64,000 bases of DNA from Saccharina japonica. Taxonomy: Eukaryota; Sar; Phaeophyceae; Laminariales; Laminariaceae. A program made the position numbers and the translations under genes. Below the pieces are notes generated by a model. The model saw only the letters and a list, made by a program, of their open reading frames with translations. It ran no database searches and had not been told where the DNA came from. Positions 45,395 to 56,589 of this stretch are shown here, in pieces. The stretch covers positions 17,049-81,048 of the forward strand of contig MEHQ01003160.1 in NCBI GenBank assembly GCA_008828725.1. The letters run 5' to 3'. Numbering within the stretch: the stretch's first letter is position 1; every line of letters begins with the position of its first letter.

Positions 45395-45545
45395 AGTACA
45401 GTATTGAACCTGGAAATAAAGTACAATTAGTATCTAGAGTATTGAACCCTGTAATACTTGAATTGAAGTACAAGAAGTATCCAGAGCATCGAACCCCGAA
45501 ATACTGCCAGTACATGCAGTATCAGAAGTATCGAACCTCAAAAAT
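45395..45545. repeat. AATACTGCGAGTA repeat, cluster 2
   Basis: GTATTGAACC, AATACTTGAA and ATACTGCCAGTAC units, matching the style of 43,795-44,285. Confidence 0.75.
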
Positions 45546-46623
45546 CTTCAACCACGGCCAGAATTCCCAGTTCAAACACCAATTAGCTTCAAGCCTAGGG
45601 TTCCTGCAGAGTTGCCATCAATATTTATCCCGTACTAGCGGTACGGCCGGCTCCGCCCGTGGCGCTAGCTTTGCGTTGCCCATAGTAGTATATAAGTTTC
45701 TGGTGTGGTACACAGTACTCGCAGTAACAGTGTGCTGTGATGTACCACTCTGAACCGAAAAATAATAACCACCATGCGGGGCGGTATCGACCCGGGGGGT
45801 GTTAGTTTTCGTACACGGGTTATTGGAGTTGTAGAGGTCCGCAAGGGTTTCTGATCCGGGGATGCGATGTTATCATCCCCGGGTGCGGTGGGACCTTGCC
45901 GTTGCCTCGAGGGGCAACTCGCGCCGCGCGCTGGCTCCGTCAGAGCCAGCCAACCGTAAATCAGCCCGTGGGGTTGGGGTTTCCACACCTTTTGGGGCGG
46001 TATCGACCCCGGGGATGTCCGTTTGCGTCCCCGGGTCGTTGGAGTTGTAAATGTATGGAAGGATTTCTGACCCGGGTATGGGACCATATCATCCCCGGGT
46101 GCGGCGGGACCTCGCCGTTGCTCCGAGGGGCAACCCTCGCTGCGTGCTGGCTTTATGAACTCCAGCGCCCCCGCCAAATCAGCAATCAGGCAGTGGTGGT
46201 GGAGTCTCCACACCTTGCGGGGCGGTATCAACCCGGGGGATATCCGTTTTCATCCCCGCGTTGTTGGAGCTGTAGAGGTATAGAAGGATCTCTGACTCGG
46301 GGATGAGACGTTATCATCCCCGGGTGCGGCGGGACTTCGACGTTGCCCCGAGGGGCAACTCTCGCCGCACGCTGGCTCTATGAGGGCCAGGCAACCGTAA
46401 AATAGCCCGTGGTTTTGGGGTTTCCACACCTTGTGGGGCGGTACCAACCCGGGGGATGTCCGTTTGCGTCCCCGGGTGGTTGGAGTTGTAAATGTATGGA
46501 AGGATTTCTGACTCGGGGGTGGGATCATATCATCCCCGGGTGCGGTGGGACCTCACCGTTGCCCCGAGGGGCAACCCTCGCTGCGTGCTGGCTTTATGAA
46601 CTCCAGCGCCGCAGCCAAATCAG

Positions 46624-48438
46624 CAAGGCTTATCACGGTACTCGATAATCGAGACGGGACAGGACGGTACTGTTTTTACTTGTTTGACGGGAAAAAAAAT
46701 GAAGACGGGACGGGACGGTAAAATGACGACCAAATAGGTTTTTGAGACGGGACGGGACGGGACGGTTGGTGTACAATTCCTCAACGGGACGGGACGGTAA
46801 TTTCAACGGGGTAGATTTTCACGGCGGGACGGGACGGTAAAATTCAACGGAATTTTTTTCCACGACGGGACGGGACGGTAAATATAATTTTTCACGGCGG
46901 GACGGGACGGTAAATATAATTTTTCACGACGGGACGGAACGGTAAATATTTTTCACAACGGGAAGGGACGGTAAAAATATTTTTTCATGACAGGACGGGA
47001 GGGACGTACCATGGGACCGAGTTTTCCTGTCCCAAATGTTAGTTGTATACTATATACCAATTAATTGCAATCTACTACACAACGTATAGAAGTAGTGCGG
47101 CACTGGATAATTATTGGATCAAAACAGTTGTTGCTCCAGAGGAACAACGAAAAGAAACACTCGTACGAATCGTACATACGTGTACCGGTACGTGAATAGA
47201 AATTCATCTTGAAATTCGTATCCCCATATAATAAGATTTGGCGGAAAATTCGTATCCCCACAATAAAAAATATGCTTAATTTTATTTCATATTTTGATAT
47301 TTTGATGTTTCATATTCGTTATTTCGTAAATTCGTAAATTCGTATAACTTTAATTTAATTTTAATGTACATACCAATGTGAAAAAAACAAATTTTGTAAA
47401 TTCGTAGATTCTTGGTGGGAATGACGGGAAGAGACAACGGGCAGGTGTGAATCTGGGCGGGAGAGACAAGTTTTGTCGGCGGGACGGGACGGTAAAGACA
47501 ACGGTGTATGACGGGACGGGACGGTAAATTACATTATCTCGACGGGACGGGACGGTAATTTTCAACGGGAGCGATTTTCTTGACGGGACGGGACGGTAAA
47601 GTTCAACGGGGCAGATTTCGATGACGGGACGGGACGGTAAAGTTCAACGGGGCAGATTTCGATGACGGGACGGGACGGTAAAGTTCAACGGGGCAGATTT
47701 CGATGACGGGACGGGACGGTAAAGTTCAACGGGGCAGATTTCGATGACGGGACGGGACGGTAAAGTTCAACGGGGCAGATTTCGATGACGGGACGGGACG
47801 GTAAAGTTCAACGGGGCAGATTTCGATGACGGGACGGGACGGTAAAGTTCAACGGGGCAGATTTCGATGACGGGACGGGACGGTAAAGTTCAACGGGGCA
47901 GATTTCGATGACGGGACGGGACGGTAAAGTTCAACGGGGCAGATTTCGATGACGGGACGGGACGGTAAAGTTCAACGGGGCAGATTTCGATGACGGGACG
48001 GGACGGTAAAGTTCAACGGGGCAGATTTCGATGACGGGACGGGACGGTAAAGTTCAACGGGGCAGATTTCGATGACGGGACGGGACGGTAAAGTTCAACG
48101 GGGCAGATTTCGATGACGGGACGGGACGGTAAAGTTCAACGGGGCAGATTTCGATGACGGGACGGGACGGTAAAGTTCAACGGGGCAGATTTCGATGACG
48201 GGACGGGACGGTAAAGTTCAACGGGGCAGATTTCGATGACGGGACGGGACGGTAAAGTTCAACGGGGCAGATTTCGATGACGGGACGGGACGGTAAAGTT
48301 CAACGGTTGGAGATTTGTCGGCGGGACGGGACGGGACGAGATTTGACGGGACGACGGGAACAGTTTAACGACGGTTTAACCGTCCCGTCCCGCCGTTACC
48401 GTCGTTACCGTCCCGCCAAAATACCGTGATAAGCCTTG
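46624..48438. mobile_element. hAT-like element with GACGGG arrays
   Basis: 1,815 bp, ends CAAGGCTTATCACGGTA and TACCGTGATAAGCCTTG, flanked by an exact 8-bp duplication CAAATCAG (46,616-46,623 and 48,439-48,446). Other array units show the uninterrupted site (CAAATCAGCAATCAGCC). The interior is mostly GACGGGACGGGACGGTAA motifs in one orientation at both ends of the left-to-middle part, becoming CGTCCCG at the right end. The AT-rich middle (47,040-47,400) matches 6,900-6,990. No transposase is present. Confidence 0.92.
47582..48306 (+). repeat. 41-bp minisatellite, 17 units
   Basis: A 41-bp unit beginning GACGGGACGGGACGGTAAAG and ending GGGGCAGATTTCGAT is repeated 17 times without a visible change (47,582-48,278), then a partial unit. 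Such homogeneity means recent expansion or efficient homogenisation. True copy number may differ from the assembly. Confidence 0.97.
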
Positions 48439-49538
48439 CAAATCAGCAATCAGGCAGTAGTGGTGGGGTTTCCACACCTTGCGGGGCGGTATCGACCCGG
48501 GGGGTGTCCGTTTTCGTTCCCGGGTTGTTGGAGTTGTAGATGTATGGAAGGACCCTGACTCGGGGATGGGACGTTATCATTTCCGGGTACGGCGGGACTT
48601 CGACGTTGCCCCGAGGGGCAACTCTCGCCGCACGCTGGCTCTATGAGGGCCAGGCAACCGTAAATTTGAAATTTGCCTGTGGTATTGGGGTTTCCACACC
48701 TTGTGAGGCGGTATCGACCCGGGGGATGTCCTTTTGCGTCCCCGGGTGGTTGGAGTTTTAAATGCATGGAAGGATTTCTGACTCGGGGTTGGGATCATAT
48801 CATTCCCGGGTGCGGCGGGACCTCGCTGTTGCCCCGAGGGGCAACCATCGCTGCGTGCTGGCTTTATGAACTCCAGCGCCCCAGCCAAATCAGCAATCAG
48901 CCAGTGGTGGTGGGGTTTCCACACCTTGCGGGGCGGTATCGACCCGGGGGATGTCCGTTTTCGTCCCCGGGTTGTTGGAGTTGTATATGTATGGAAGGAT
49001 TCATGACCCGGGGATAGAACGTTATCATCCCCGGGTGCGGCGGGACTTCGACGTTGCGCCCAGGGGCAACTCTCGCCTCATGCTGGCTCTATGAGGGCCA
49101 GACAACCGTAAATTTGCCACGTGGTATTGGGGTTTCCACACCTCGTGAGGCGATATCGATATGGGGGATGCCCGTTTGAGTCCCCGGGTCGTTGGAGCTG
49201 TAGATGTATGGAATAATATCTGGCCCGGGGATGGGAACTTATCGTCCCCGGGTGCCGCTGGCTCCCTGAGCCTCGGCCAATCAGTGGCCAACTGATGGGG
49301 GTGGGTTTTCCATACCGTGCGGGGCAGTGTCGACCCGGGAAATCGCTGTTTTTGTCCCCGTTTAGTCGGAGTTGTAGAGATATGGAGGGGTTTCTGATCC
49401 GGGGATGGGAGCCTATCCTCCCCGGGTTTAGCGGAAGCTTGGTGGCTCTTTTCAGCACCGATGTTCTAGAAAGAGCCAGCATCCACTGGCATGGATTTGG
49501 GCAACCACTCAGCTGCCAGAATAGTAATTCAAAATTTT

Positions 49539-50464
49539 CAGGGCTGTTCGCGGGTCATGACCCGACCCGCGGGTCGGGTCAAGAGGTGTTCAAAATGTCG
49601 CGGGTCGGGTCGGGGCATGACCCGCGGGAAACGGGTCACTCGCGGGTCGGGCCAGAAGGTTCCTCGAGTTTTTTTCCGTTGGCCCGCGGGGCGGGGCATG
49701 ACCCGCGGGAAACGGGTCACTCGCGGGTCGGGCCAGAAGGTTCCTCGAGTTTTTTTCCGTTGGCCCGCGGGGCGGGGCATGACCCGCGGGAAACGGGTCA
49801 CTCGCGGGTCGGGCCAGAATGATCCGCGAGTTGTTTTCCGTTGGCCCGCGGGTCGGACCCGTGGGTCGAACCCGCGGATCCGGTCCGCAGGACCGGTTTT
49901 TTTCTATATTTCCGCTTCCTGCCCGAGGGCCACTCTCGTCTCAGCGGGTCGGACCCGCGGGTCCTAAACATTTAACCTTACCACTTCCTGCCCGTCGTGT
50001 CGATACCCCGAGTGCATATCATACCGTGTAGAGCGATCATATTGTATACCTTGTACAGTACTACATACCAGGCAAACGTTTGGCTAACTCCTGGTCGGAT
50101 GCCACCACACAGCAGTAAGTATCTCATCATGCTCACACATCCTCCAAATCCACTACAGACAGGCCACAAATCAATGCAGGGTACAAGAAGATAAAAAATG
50201 GCAGGAGCAGTAACAACAAGGCAGACCATGTCACAAACACATGGATAAATTANNNNNNNNNNNNNNNNNNNNNNNNNNNNNNNNNNNNNNNNNNNNNNNN
50301 NNNNNNNNNNNNNNNNNNNNNNNNNNNNNNNNNNNNNNNNNNNNNNNNNNNNNNNNNNNNNNNNNNNNNNNNNNNNNNNNNNNNNNNNNNNNNNNNNNGG
50401 GTCAGCTGACCCGACCCGACCCGACCTGACCCGTGAGGTTTGACCTGACCCGCGAACAGCCCTG
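49539..50464. mobile_element. hAT-like element with GGGTC arrays, containing the assembly gap
   Basis: Ends CAGGGCTGTTCGCGGGTCA and its reverse complement (50,441-50,464). The flanking 8-mers AAAATTTT (49,531-49,538) and GAAATTTT (50,465-50,472) differ at one position. The homologous site without insertion lies at 53,785-53,797. The interior includes three ~88-bp units (49,600-49,830) of GCGGGTCGG and CATGACCCGCGGGAAACGGG. The gap of 146 N lies inside, so the length is approximate. Confidence 0.9.
50253..50398. other. Assembly gap (146 N)
   Basis: Run of undetermined bases inside the GGGTC-type hAT-like element, probably because the flanking GGGTC tandem repeats could not be resolved. Confidence 1.
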
Positions 50465-50682
50465 GAAATTTTGAAGTCAGCATATAGGCTGGCTAGATGG
50501 CTGCCAGAACTGTGTCGGGACTGCGCCACGGCCACGGCTCGGCGCGGCGTGGGACTCGGTGTTGTACGGGTTGTAGCACCCAGCCTCCCTACCCATGGGG
50601 CAAGGTGGGGCTGAACCGCTCTGGATAGCGCTGCTCAATTACAGACAGACAGACAGACAGACAGAATAGCAGCATTTAATAA

Positions 50683-53600
50683 TACTAGCGGTACGGCCAC
50701 GGCTCCGCCCGTGGCGCCAGCTTTGCGTTGCCCATAGTACTCGCATTAACAGTGTGCTGTGATGTACCACTCTGAACCGGAAAAAATAGCCAGGGGCGGT
50801 ATCGACCCAGGGGGTGTCTGCTTTCGTCCCCGGGTTATTGGAGTTGTAGTTTTCCACAAGGATTTCTGATCCGGGGATGCGACGTCATCACCCCCGGGTG
50901 CGGTGGGACCTCGCCGTTGCCCCGAGGGGCAACTCGCGCCGCCGCTGGCTCCATGAGAGCCAACCGTATATCAGCCCGTGGGGTTGGGGCTTCCACACCT
51001 TGTGGGGCGGTATCGTCCCCGGGGATGTCTGTTTTCGTCCCCGGGTTGTTGGAGTTGTAGATGTATGGAATGATTTCTGACCCGGGGATGGGACGTTATC
51101 ATCCCCGGGTGCGGTGGGGCTTCGACGTTGCCCCGGGGGGCAACTTTCGCCGCACGTTGGCTCTATGAGGGCCAGGCAACCGAAAATTACCCCGTGGGGT
51201 TGGGTTTTCCACACCTTGTGGGGCGGTATCGACCCGGGGGGTGTTTGCTGCGTCCACGGGTCGTTGGAGTTGTAAATTTATGGAAGGACTTCTGACCCGG
51301 GGGTGGGATCATATCATCCCCTGGAGTGGCGGGACCTCGCCGTTGCCCCGAGGGGTAACCCTCGCTGCTTGCTGGATCTCTCGGCTCCAGCGCCTCAGCC
51401 AAATCAGCGATCAGCCAATGGTGGTAGGGATTGCGGGGCGGTATCGAGCCCGGGGATTTTATTTTCGTCCCCGGGTTGTTGGATTTGTATATGTATGGAA
51501 GGATGTACGACCCGGGGATGAGACATTATCATACCCGGGTGCGGTGGAACTTCGACGTTGCCCCGGGGCAACTCCCGCCGCACGCTGGCTCTATGGCCAG
51601 GCAACCGCAAAAAAACCCGTGGGGTTGGGGTTTCAACACCTTGCGAGGCGGTGTCGACCCGGGCGGTGTCAGTTTGTGTCCCGGGGTCTTTGGAGTTGTA
51701 TATGTATGGAAGGAATCCTGACCCGGGGAGGGAATCATATCATCCCCGCGTGCGGCGGGACCTCGCTGTTGCCCCGAGGGGCAACCCTCGCGGCGTGCTG
51801 GCTCCAAGAACTCCAGCGCCCCAGTCAAATCAGCAATCAGCCAGTGGTGGTGGGGTTTCCACACCTTGCGGGGCGGTATCGACCCGGGAGATGTACGTTT
51901 TCATCCCCGGGTTGTTGGAGTTGTAGATGTATGGAATTATGTACGACCCGGGGATGGGAAGTTATCATCCCCGGGTGCGGCGGGACTTCGACGTTGCCCC
52001 GAGGGGCAACTCTCGCCGCGCGCTGGCTCTATGAGGGTCAGGCAACCGTGATAAAACATAAAACCCGTGGTATTGGTTTTTCCACACCTTGTGAGGCGGT
52101 ATCGACCCGGGGGATGTCCGTTTGCGTCCCTGGGTCGTTGGAGTTGTAAATGTGTGGAAGTATTGCTGGCCCGGGGATGTGATCATATCATCCCCGTGTG
52201 CGGCGGGACCTCGCTGTTGCCCGGAGGGGCAACCCTCGCTGCGCGCTGGCTCTATGAACATCAGCGCCCCAGCCAAATCAGCAATCAGCCAGTGGTGCTG
52301 GGGTTTCCACACCTTGCGGGGCGGTATCGACCCGGGGGATGTCTGTTTTCGTCCCCGGGTTTTTGGAGTTGTAAATGTATGGAAGCATGTATGACCCGGG
52401 GATAGGAATGTATCACCCCCGGGTGCGGCGGGACTTCGACGTTGCCCCGAGGGGCAATTCTTGCCGCACGCTGGCTCTATGAGGGCCAGGCAACCGAAAC
52501 TGTTCCCGTGGTATTGGGGTTTACACACCTTGTGAGGCGGTATCGAACCGGGGGATGTCCGTTTGCGTCCCCGGGTCGTTGGAGTCGTAGGTGTATGGAA
52601 GGATTTATGACCCGGGGATGTGATCATATCATCCCCGGGTGCGGCGGGACCTCGCTGTTGCCCCGAGGGGCAACCCTCGCTGCGTGCTGGCTCTATGAAC
52701 TCCAGCGCCCCAGCCAAATCAGCAATCAGCCAGTGGTGGTGGGGTTTCCACACCTTGCGGGGCGGTATCGACCCGGGGGATGTCTGTTTTCGTCCCCGGG
52801 TTGTTGGAGTTGTAGATGTATGGAAGGATTTATGAACCGGGGATAGGAAGTTATCATCCCCGGGTGCGGTGGGACTTCGACGTTGCCCCGAGGGGCAACT
52901 CTCGCCGCACGCTGGCTCTGTGAGGGCCAGGCAACCGAAAATGTTCCGTGGTATTGGGGTTTGCACACCTTGTGACGCGGTATCGAACCGGGGGATGTCC
53001 GTTTGCGTCCCCGTGTCGTTGGAGTTGTAGATGTATGGAAGGATTTCTGACCCGGGGATGTGATCATATCATCCCCGTGTGCGGCGGGACCACACTGTTG
53101 CCCCGAGGGGCAACCCTCGCTGCGTGCTGGCTCTATGAACTCCAGCGCCCCAGCCAAATCAGCAATCAGCCAGTGGTGGTGGGGTTTCCACACCTTGCGG
53201 GGCGGTATCGACCCGGGGGATGTCTGTTTTCGTCCTCGGGTTGTTGGAGTTGTAGATGTATGGAAGGATTCATGAACCGGGGATGGGAAGTTATCATCCC
53301 CGGGTGCGGCGGGACTTCGACGTTGCCCCGAGGGGCAACTCTCGCCGCGCGCTGGCTCTATGAGGGCGAAAATGTTCCGTTGTATTGGGGTTTCCACACC
53401 TTGCGAGGCGGTATCGACACGGGGGTTGTCCGTTTGCGTCCCCGTGTCGTTGGAGTTGTAGATGTATGAAAGGATATCTGATCCGGGGATGGGACTTCAT
53501 CGTCCCCGGGTGCCTCGGGCTCCCTGAGCCTCAGCCAATCAGTGACCAACTGATGGGGGTGGGGTTTCCATACCGTGCGGGGCAGTGTTGACCCGGGAAA

Positions 53601-54010
53601 TCGCCGTTTTTGTCCCCGGTTGGTCGGAGTTGTAGAGATATGGAGGGATTTCTGATACGGGGATGGGAGCCTATCCTCCCCGGGTTCGGCGGAACCTCGG
53701 TGGCTCTTGTCAGCACCGATGTTCTAGAAAGAGCCAGCAGCCACTGGCATGGATTTGGGCAACCAATCAGCTGCCAGAATAGTAATTAAAAAATTTGTAA
53801 GTCAGCAGGTAGGCTGGCTAGATGGCTGCCAGAACTGCATCGGGATTGCACCACGGCCACGGCTCGGCGCGACATGGGACCCGGTGTTCTGCGGGATGTG
53901 GCACCCAGCCTCCCTACCCATGGGGGCAGGTGAGGCTGAATCGCTCTGGATAGCGCTGCTCTATTACAGACAGACAGACAGACAGACAGACAGAATAGTA
54001 GCATTTCATA
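50683..54010 (+). mobile_element. Large tandem-unit element, copy 2
   Basis: Head-to-tail with copy 1 and without hAT insertions. The head has a perfect small hairpin, GCCACGG (50,696-50,702) with CCGTGGC (50,709-50,715). After about 12 units comes the special last unit (CCAACTGATGGGGGTGGGGT, CCGATGTTCTAGAAAGAGCC), the 3' block GATAGCGCTGCTCTATT and (ACAG)n at 53,966-53,993. Long frames on both strands (e.g. 51,241-52,149 plus, 51,965-52,966 minus) come from stop-poor GC-rich units and are not credible proteins. Confidence 0.65.
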
Positions 54011-54049
54011 ATATAGATAGATACAGAGGGGCCCCGCTGTTTTAAATTT

Positions 54050-54185
54050 CAGTTGTACACCCGAGTAAGAATATGAGACTCGTTGTTTCACGATAATATG
54101 CTGTTTCACCCGAGTATAGGCAGTGCCCGCATTAGTACAAACATCAAAATTGCTTGCAGTACTCAGAGTACACAGATTACTGTTA
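54050..54185. repeat. AATACTGCGAGTA-type repeat, cluster 3
   Basis: ACACCCGAGTAAGAATATGA, TTTCACCCGAGTATAGGCAG and TTGCAGTACTCAGAGTACA are shared in style with 44,020-44,100. Confidence 0.6.
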
Positions 54186-55119
54186 ATAAGGAATAGGTGG
54201 CCCCCCCGCCCCCATGGCGGCGGGGCCATTAAGCAGCTAGTTTTTTAACACGCGTGTGTATGGGTGGGTCCTTGTAATGCAAGCGCCATTTCATTGTTTT
54301 GATCATTTTTCTTATACTATTCAACACCAATAGGCATTCGCTTCTACTTCTCTCCCAGAAGAAACTGGTACTTGGAGTAATACACTTGGTTGCGGGTCGT
54401 GATTTCGGTGAGGATTGGAAGCTGAAGGTTGAAATCTGAAAGGTTTTTCAGAAAGTTATATTATACTTCCATGTGTGTACAGTGTGTATAACATGGAACG
54501 CGTGCGTCTCGTGTACCGTGGGCATATCGAGTATCACGTGCAGCAGTCCTAAAATACAAATACGAGCAGACTTATTTTTCCAACCGGCAGTTACTCACTT
54601 GAGAAGCTCAACAGGTTTGAAGGTAGGGAGCCAGAAAGTGCAATCCCTACCGTGGGATGAGTCCTGCAGTGAATCCCAATGCACATGTATTACGTCGATG
54701 CCCAGTGATCACGAGTGGTTGGGTGTTGAGCACCCTGTCTGTGTGTAATCATGCGCGGACAACGAAGTCCTTGGCTTCGCTATTTTTTCTATTCAGTACT
54801 AGCGTACCTACTCACTTTTTAAACGATAGTGTACGTCAGAACTACTTTACCTGTACGTGGTATGCAATGCTGGTACACAGAGGCATTATCATCTTGCTTC
54901 CCCCTGAGACTCACCGAGTGTTGCCCACGAATATTCTGTGTTGAAAAATATCGATTCCGCCGAGAAGAACCTCGTTCCGTAAAATACGCCATGGTTGTAT
55001 TTGGTAGGATTTGTACTCTGGGGTATCCAGGCACTAAAGCTGTTTTATAGCAGTCTTGCCCGGATACGTAGGTACCCGGGTACTCCCAAAGTGTATATAC
55101 CCTACTATATGAATATATA
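54186..55119. other. No gene recognised
   Basis: Short frames only (e.g. 54,473-54,748 plus), without domains. A CCCGGGTACTCCC block lies at 55,073. Confidence 0.4.
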
Positions 55120-55345
55120 TAGCCAGGGGGGAGGAGGGGGACCCCTGGCTGCATCCTAAGTGTGGTGGTTTTTCTGTCGAACGACAAGAAGACAGTTATT
55201 GCACTACTGCATCCAGTGTGCGCGCTGGCCGAGCCGTGGATTTATCCGCCGATGCCGCTGCTGCACCAGCTCTGTGTGAAAGGCGGACCATACATACGAA
55301 TTCATACAGCAACTCAGATAAAGTGTTTTTTTGTCGGCTGCGGTT
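55120..55345 (+). repeat. Diverged copy of the inner end of the 19-25 kb inverted duplication
   Basis: CCCCTGGCTGCATCCTAAG, TGCACTACTGCATCCAGTGTG and GATTTATCCGCCGATGCCGC correspond to 22,569-22,690. This shows that the duplicated segment ends inside a dispersed repeat. Confidence 0.8.
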
Positions 55346-55639
55346 AGACCCTCGACTAACGATTTGTTTCAAAATAAAAACCAATTGGTTCGGGCTTGAT
55401 TACATAATTGATTTTTTGAGTCACGATTTCCATGTCAAAACGTTAGGCTTGATTGAATAATAATTGTTTATTCAGTCATTATTTCCAAGCCAAACGTATA
55501 TTTCAGCCGCATGACTATTTCCGAGTCAGCCGTATATTTCAGCCGCGGTATGGAATGCCAAATATACTTGTACTCGTATTTCTCGAAGCGCATGCGAGGT
55601 GCAAAAATATACCCTACTTGAGTGTACTTGGTATCTGGT
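55346..55639. other. Small direct repeats, no gene
   Basis: Repeats of TATTTCCAAGCC/TATTTCCGAGTC and CGTATATTTCAGCCGC occur between 55,480 and 55,550. Confidence 0.5.
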
Positions 55640-55769
55640 ATCTTGTGGATGCTATCGTGTGTACGACTGGAATTTGCCTACTTCAGATTGCAAATCCCAA
55701 AACGGCACAACCTCTAAATCGCCGAACCGAAACGCTGATTCGTCAAAGCGTAAACTACGTCTACACGAG

Positions 55770-56470
55770 TACGCACTCGTCGCACATACCCGACAACACA
55801 ACTTGTATGACGGGGGACTCGTGTCATCAGCTCTATGATAAGAGCTCGACGGTGTGTGAGTACCAGGGCGTGCTGGAAGGTATCACTAACCCACCACCGC
55901 GCCCACTCCCTCTATTCATATACTCTAGTCCCAACTACCAGACGTGTCAGGTACCGGTACTCGTCGTATATACCAGACAAGACAACTACGACGGGGGACT
56001 CGTCTCACCAGTTCTATGGTAGATCTCGACGGTGTGCAAGCACGGGCGCGTGCTGGGAGGTATAGTCACACACCCATGGTCCCAACTACCAGAGTGCCAG
56101 GGACCGGTGTCGAAGGCCATGCCCTCTCTCGTGCATGCTATCTCGTGGGGGGGTACGAGTGTTGTGTCGCTGCGGGCGATGGGCTGATTGATACCGGCGG
56201 TGGGTAGTGTAGTGGTCACCACGTATCACGGTATCACGGTGCGGGCGCGTTCTCATGGTCCCAACTACCAGACAAGCCAGGTACCGGTATCGATGGCCAT
56301 GAACTCGGAGATTCTGTCGTGTGGGGGGTTGTGTTGCTGCGGGCAGGTACGTTCTCATCGTATACTCGTACCTGCACTTACCTGGCAGTACGAGTACGGT
56401 CTCGTCGTACATAGCAGACAGCACAAACACGCACTACGATGGGGGACTCGTCTCATCAGCTCTATAAAGT
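55770..56470 (+). repeat. Irregular tandem repeat with GACGGGGGACTCGT motif
   Basis: Blocks recur three to four times in similar order: GACGGGGGACTCGTGTCATCAG (55,810; 55,990; 56,437), TCGACGGTGTG (55,848; 56,027), GTCCCAACTACCAGA (55,928; 56,079; 56,259) and GGTACCGGTA (55,950; 56,280). Spacing varies from about 150 to 190 bp. No protein is recognised. Confidence 0.75.
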
Positions 56471-56589
56471 GAGAGCGAGGCCTTGATCACGAAAGGGACG
56501 TAGAAAATAACTGGAAAACAAACTGAAAAAGTGGGCATCAAAACCTAATTATATGGTTAGGTGGGCATGAAAGCAAGCTATACATACGT

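Larger units (their letters stand above)
45633..50682 (+). mobile_element. Large tandem-unit element, copy 1 (carrying two hAT-like insertions)
   Basis: Starts TACTAGCGGTACGGCC followed by GGCTCCGCCCGTGGCGC and GCTTTGCGTTGCCCATAG. It continues as ~220-bp units and ends with a unique 3' block (GCTCTGGATAGCGCTGCTC) and an (ACAG)n tail at 50,641-50,664. Copy 2 (50,683-54,010) has the same head, units and tail in the same order. A 3' simple-repeat tail and head-to-tail arrangement fit a non-LTR-type or SINE-like element with internal tandem repeats. No protein is encoded, so it would be non-autonomous. Two hAT-like elements (46,624-48,438 and 49,539-50,464) are inserted here. Confidence 0.6.
45780..53770 (+). 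repeat. Array of ~220-bp units with a conserved two-tier hairpin
   Basis: About 19 units are spread over both element copies. Two unit types alternate: one ends CTCTATGAGGGCCAGGCAACC, the other ends AACTCCAGCGCC..AGCCAAATCAGCAATCAGCC, giving a ~440-bp dimer. Each unit carries the block TTTCCACACCTTG.GGGGCGGTATC, two GC-rich stems (ACCCGGGG...CCCCGGGT and ACCCGGGGAT...ATCCCCGGGT) and a nested hairpin. In the unit at 46,324-46,370 the outer stem is GTGCGGCG/CGCCGCAC and the inner stem is GTTGCCCC-GA-GGGGCAAC. Differences between units mostly preserve pairing in a plus-strand RNA. Function is unknown; see the finding. Confidence 0.85.

Noticed and set aside
47582..48306. Regular 41-bp repeats resembling a CRISPR array
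   Set aside because: Units are identical with no variable spacers, lie inside a hAT-like element, and the DNA is eukaryotic.
51241..52966. Long open frames on both strands across the 220-bp array (302 and 333 codons)
   Set aside because: They overlap on opposite strands, follow GC-rich stop-poor tandem units, and the unit length is not a multiple of three. The peptide repeats are by-products of the DNA repeat.
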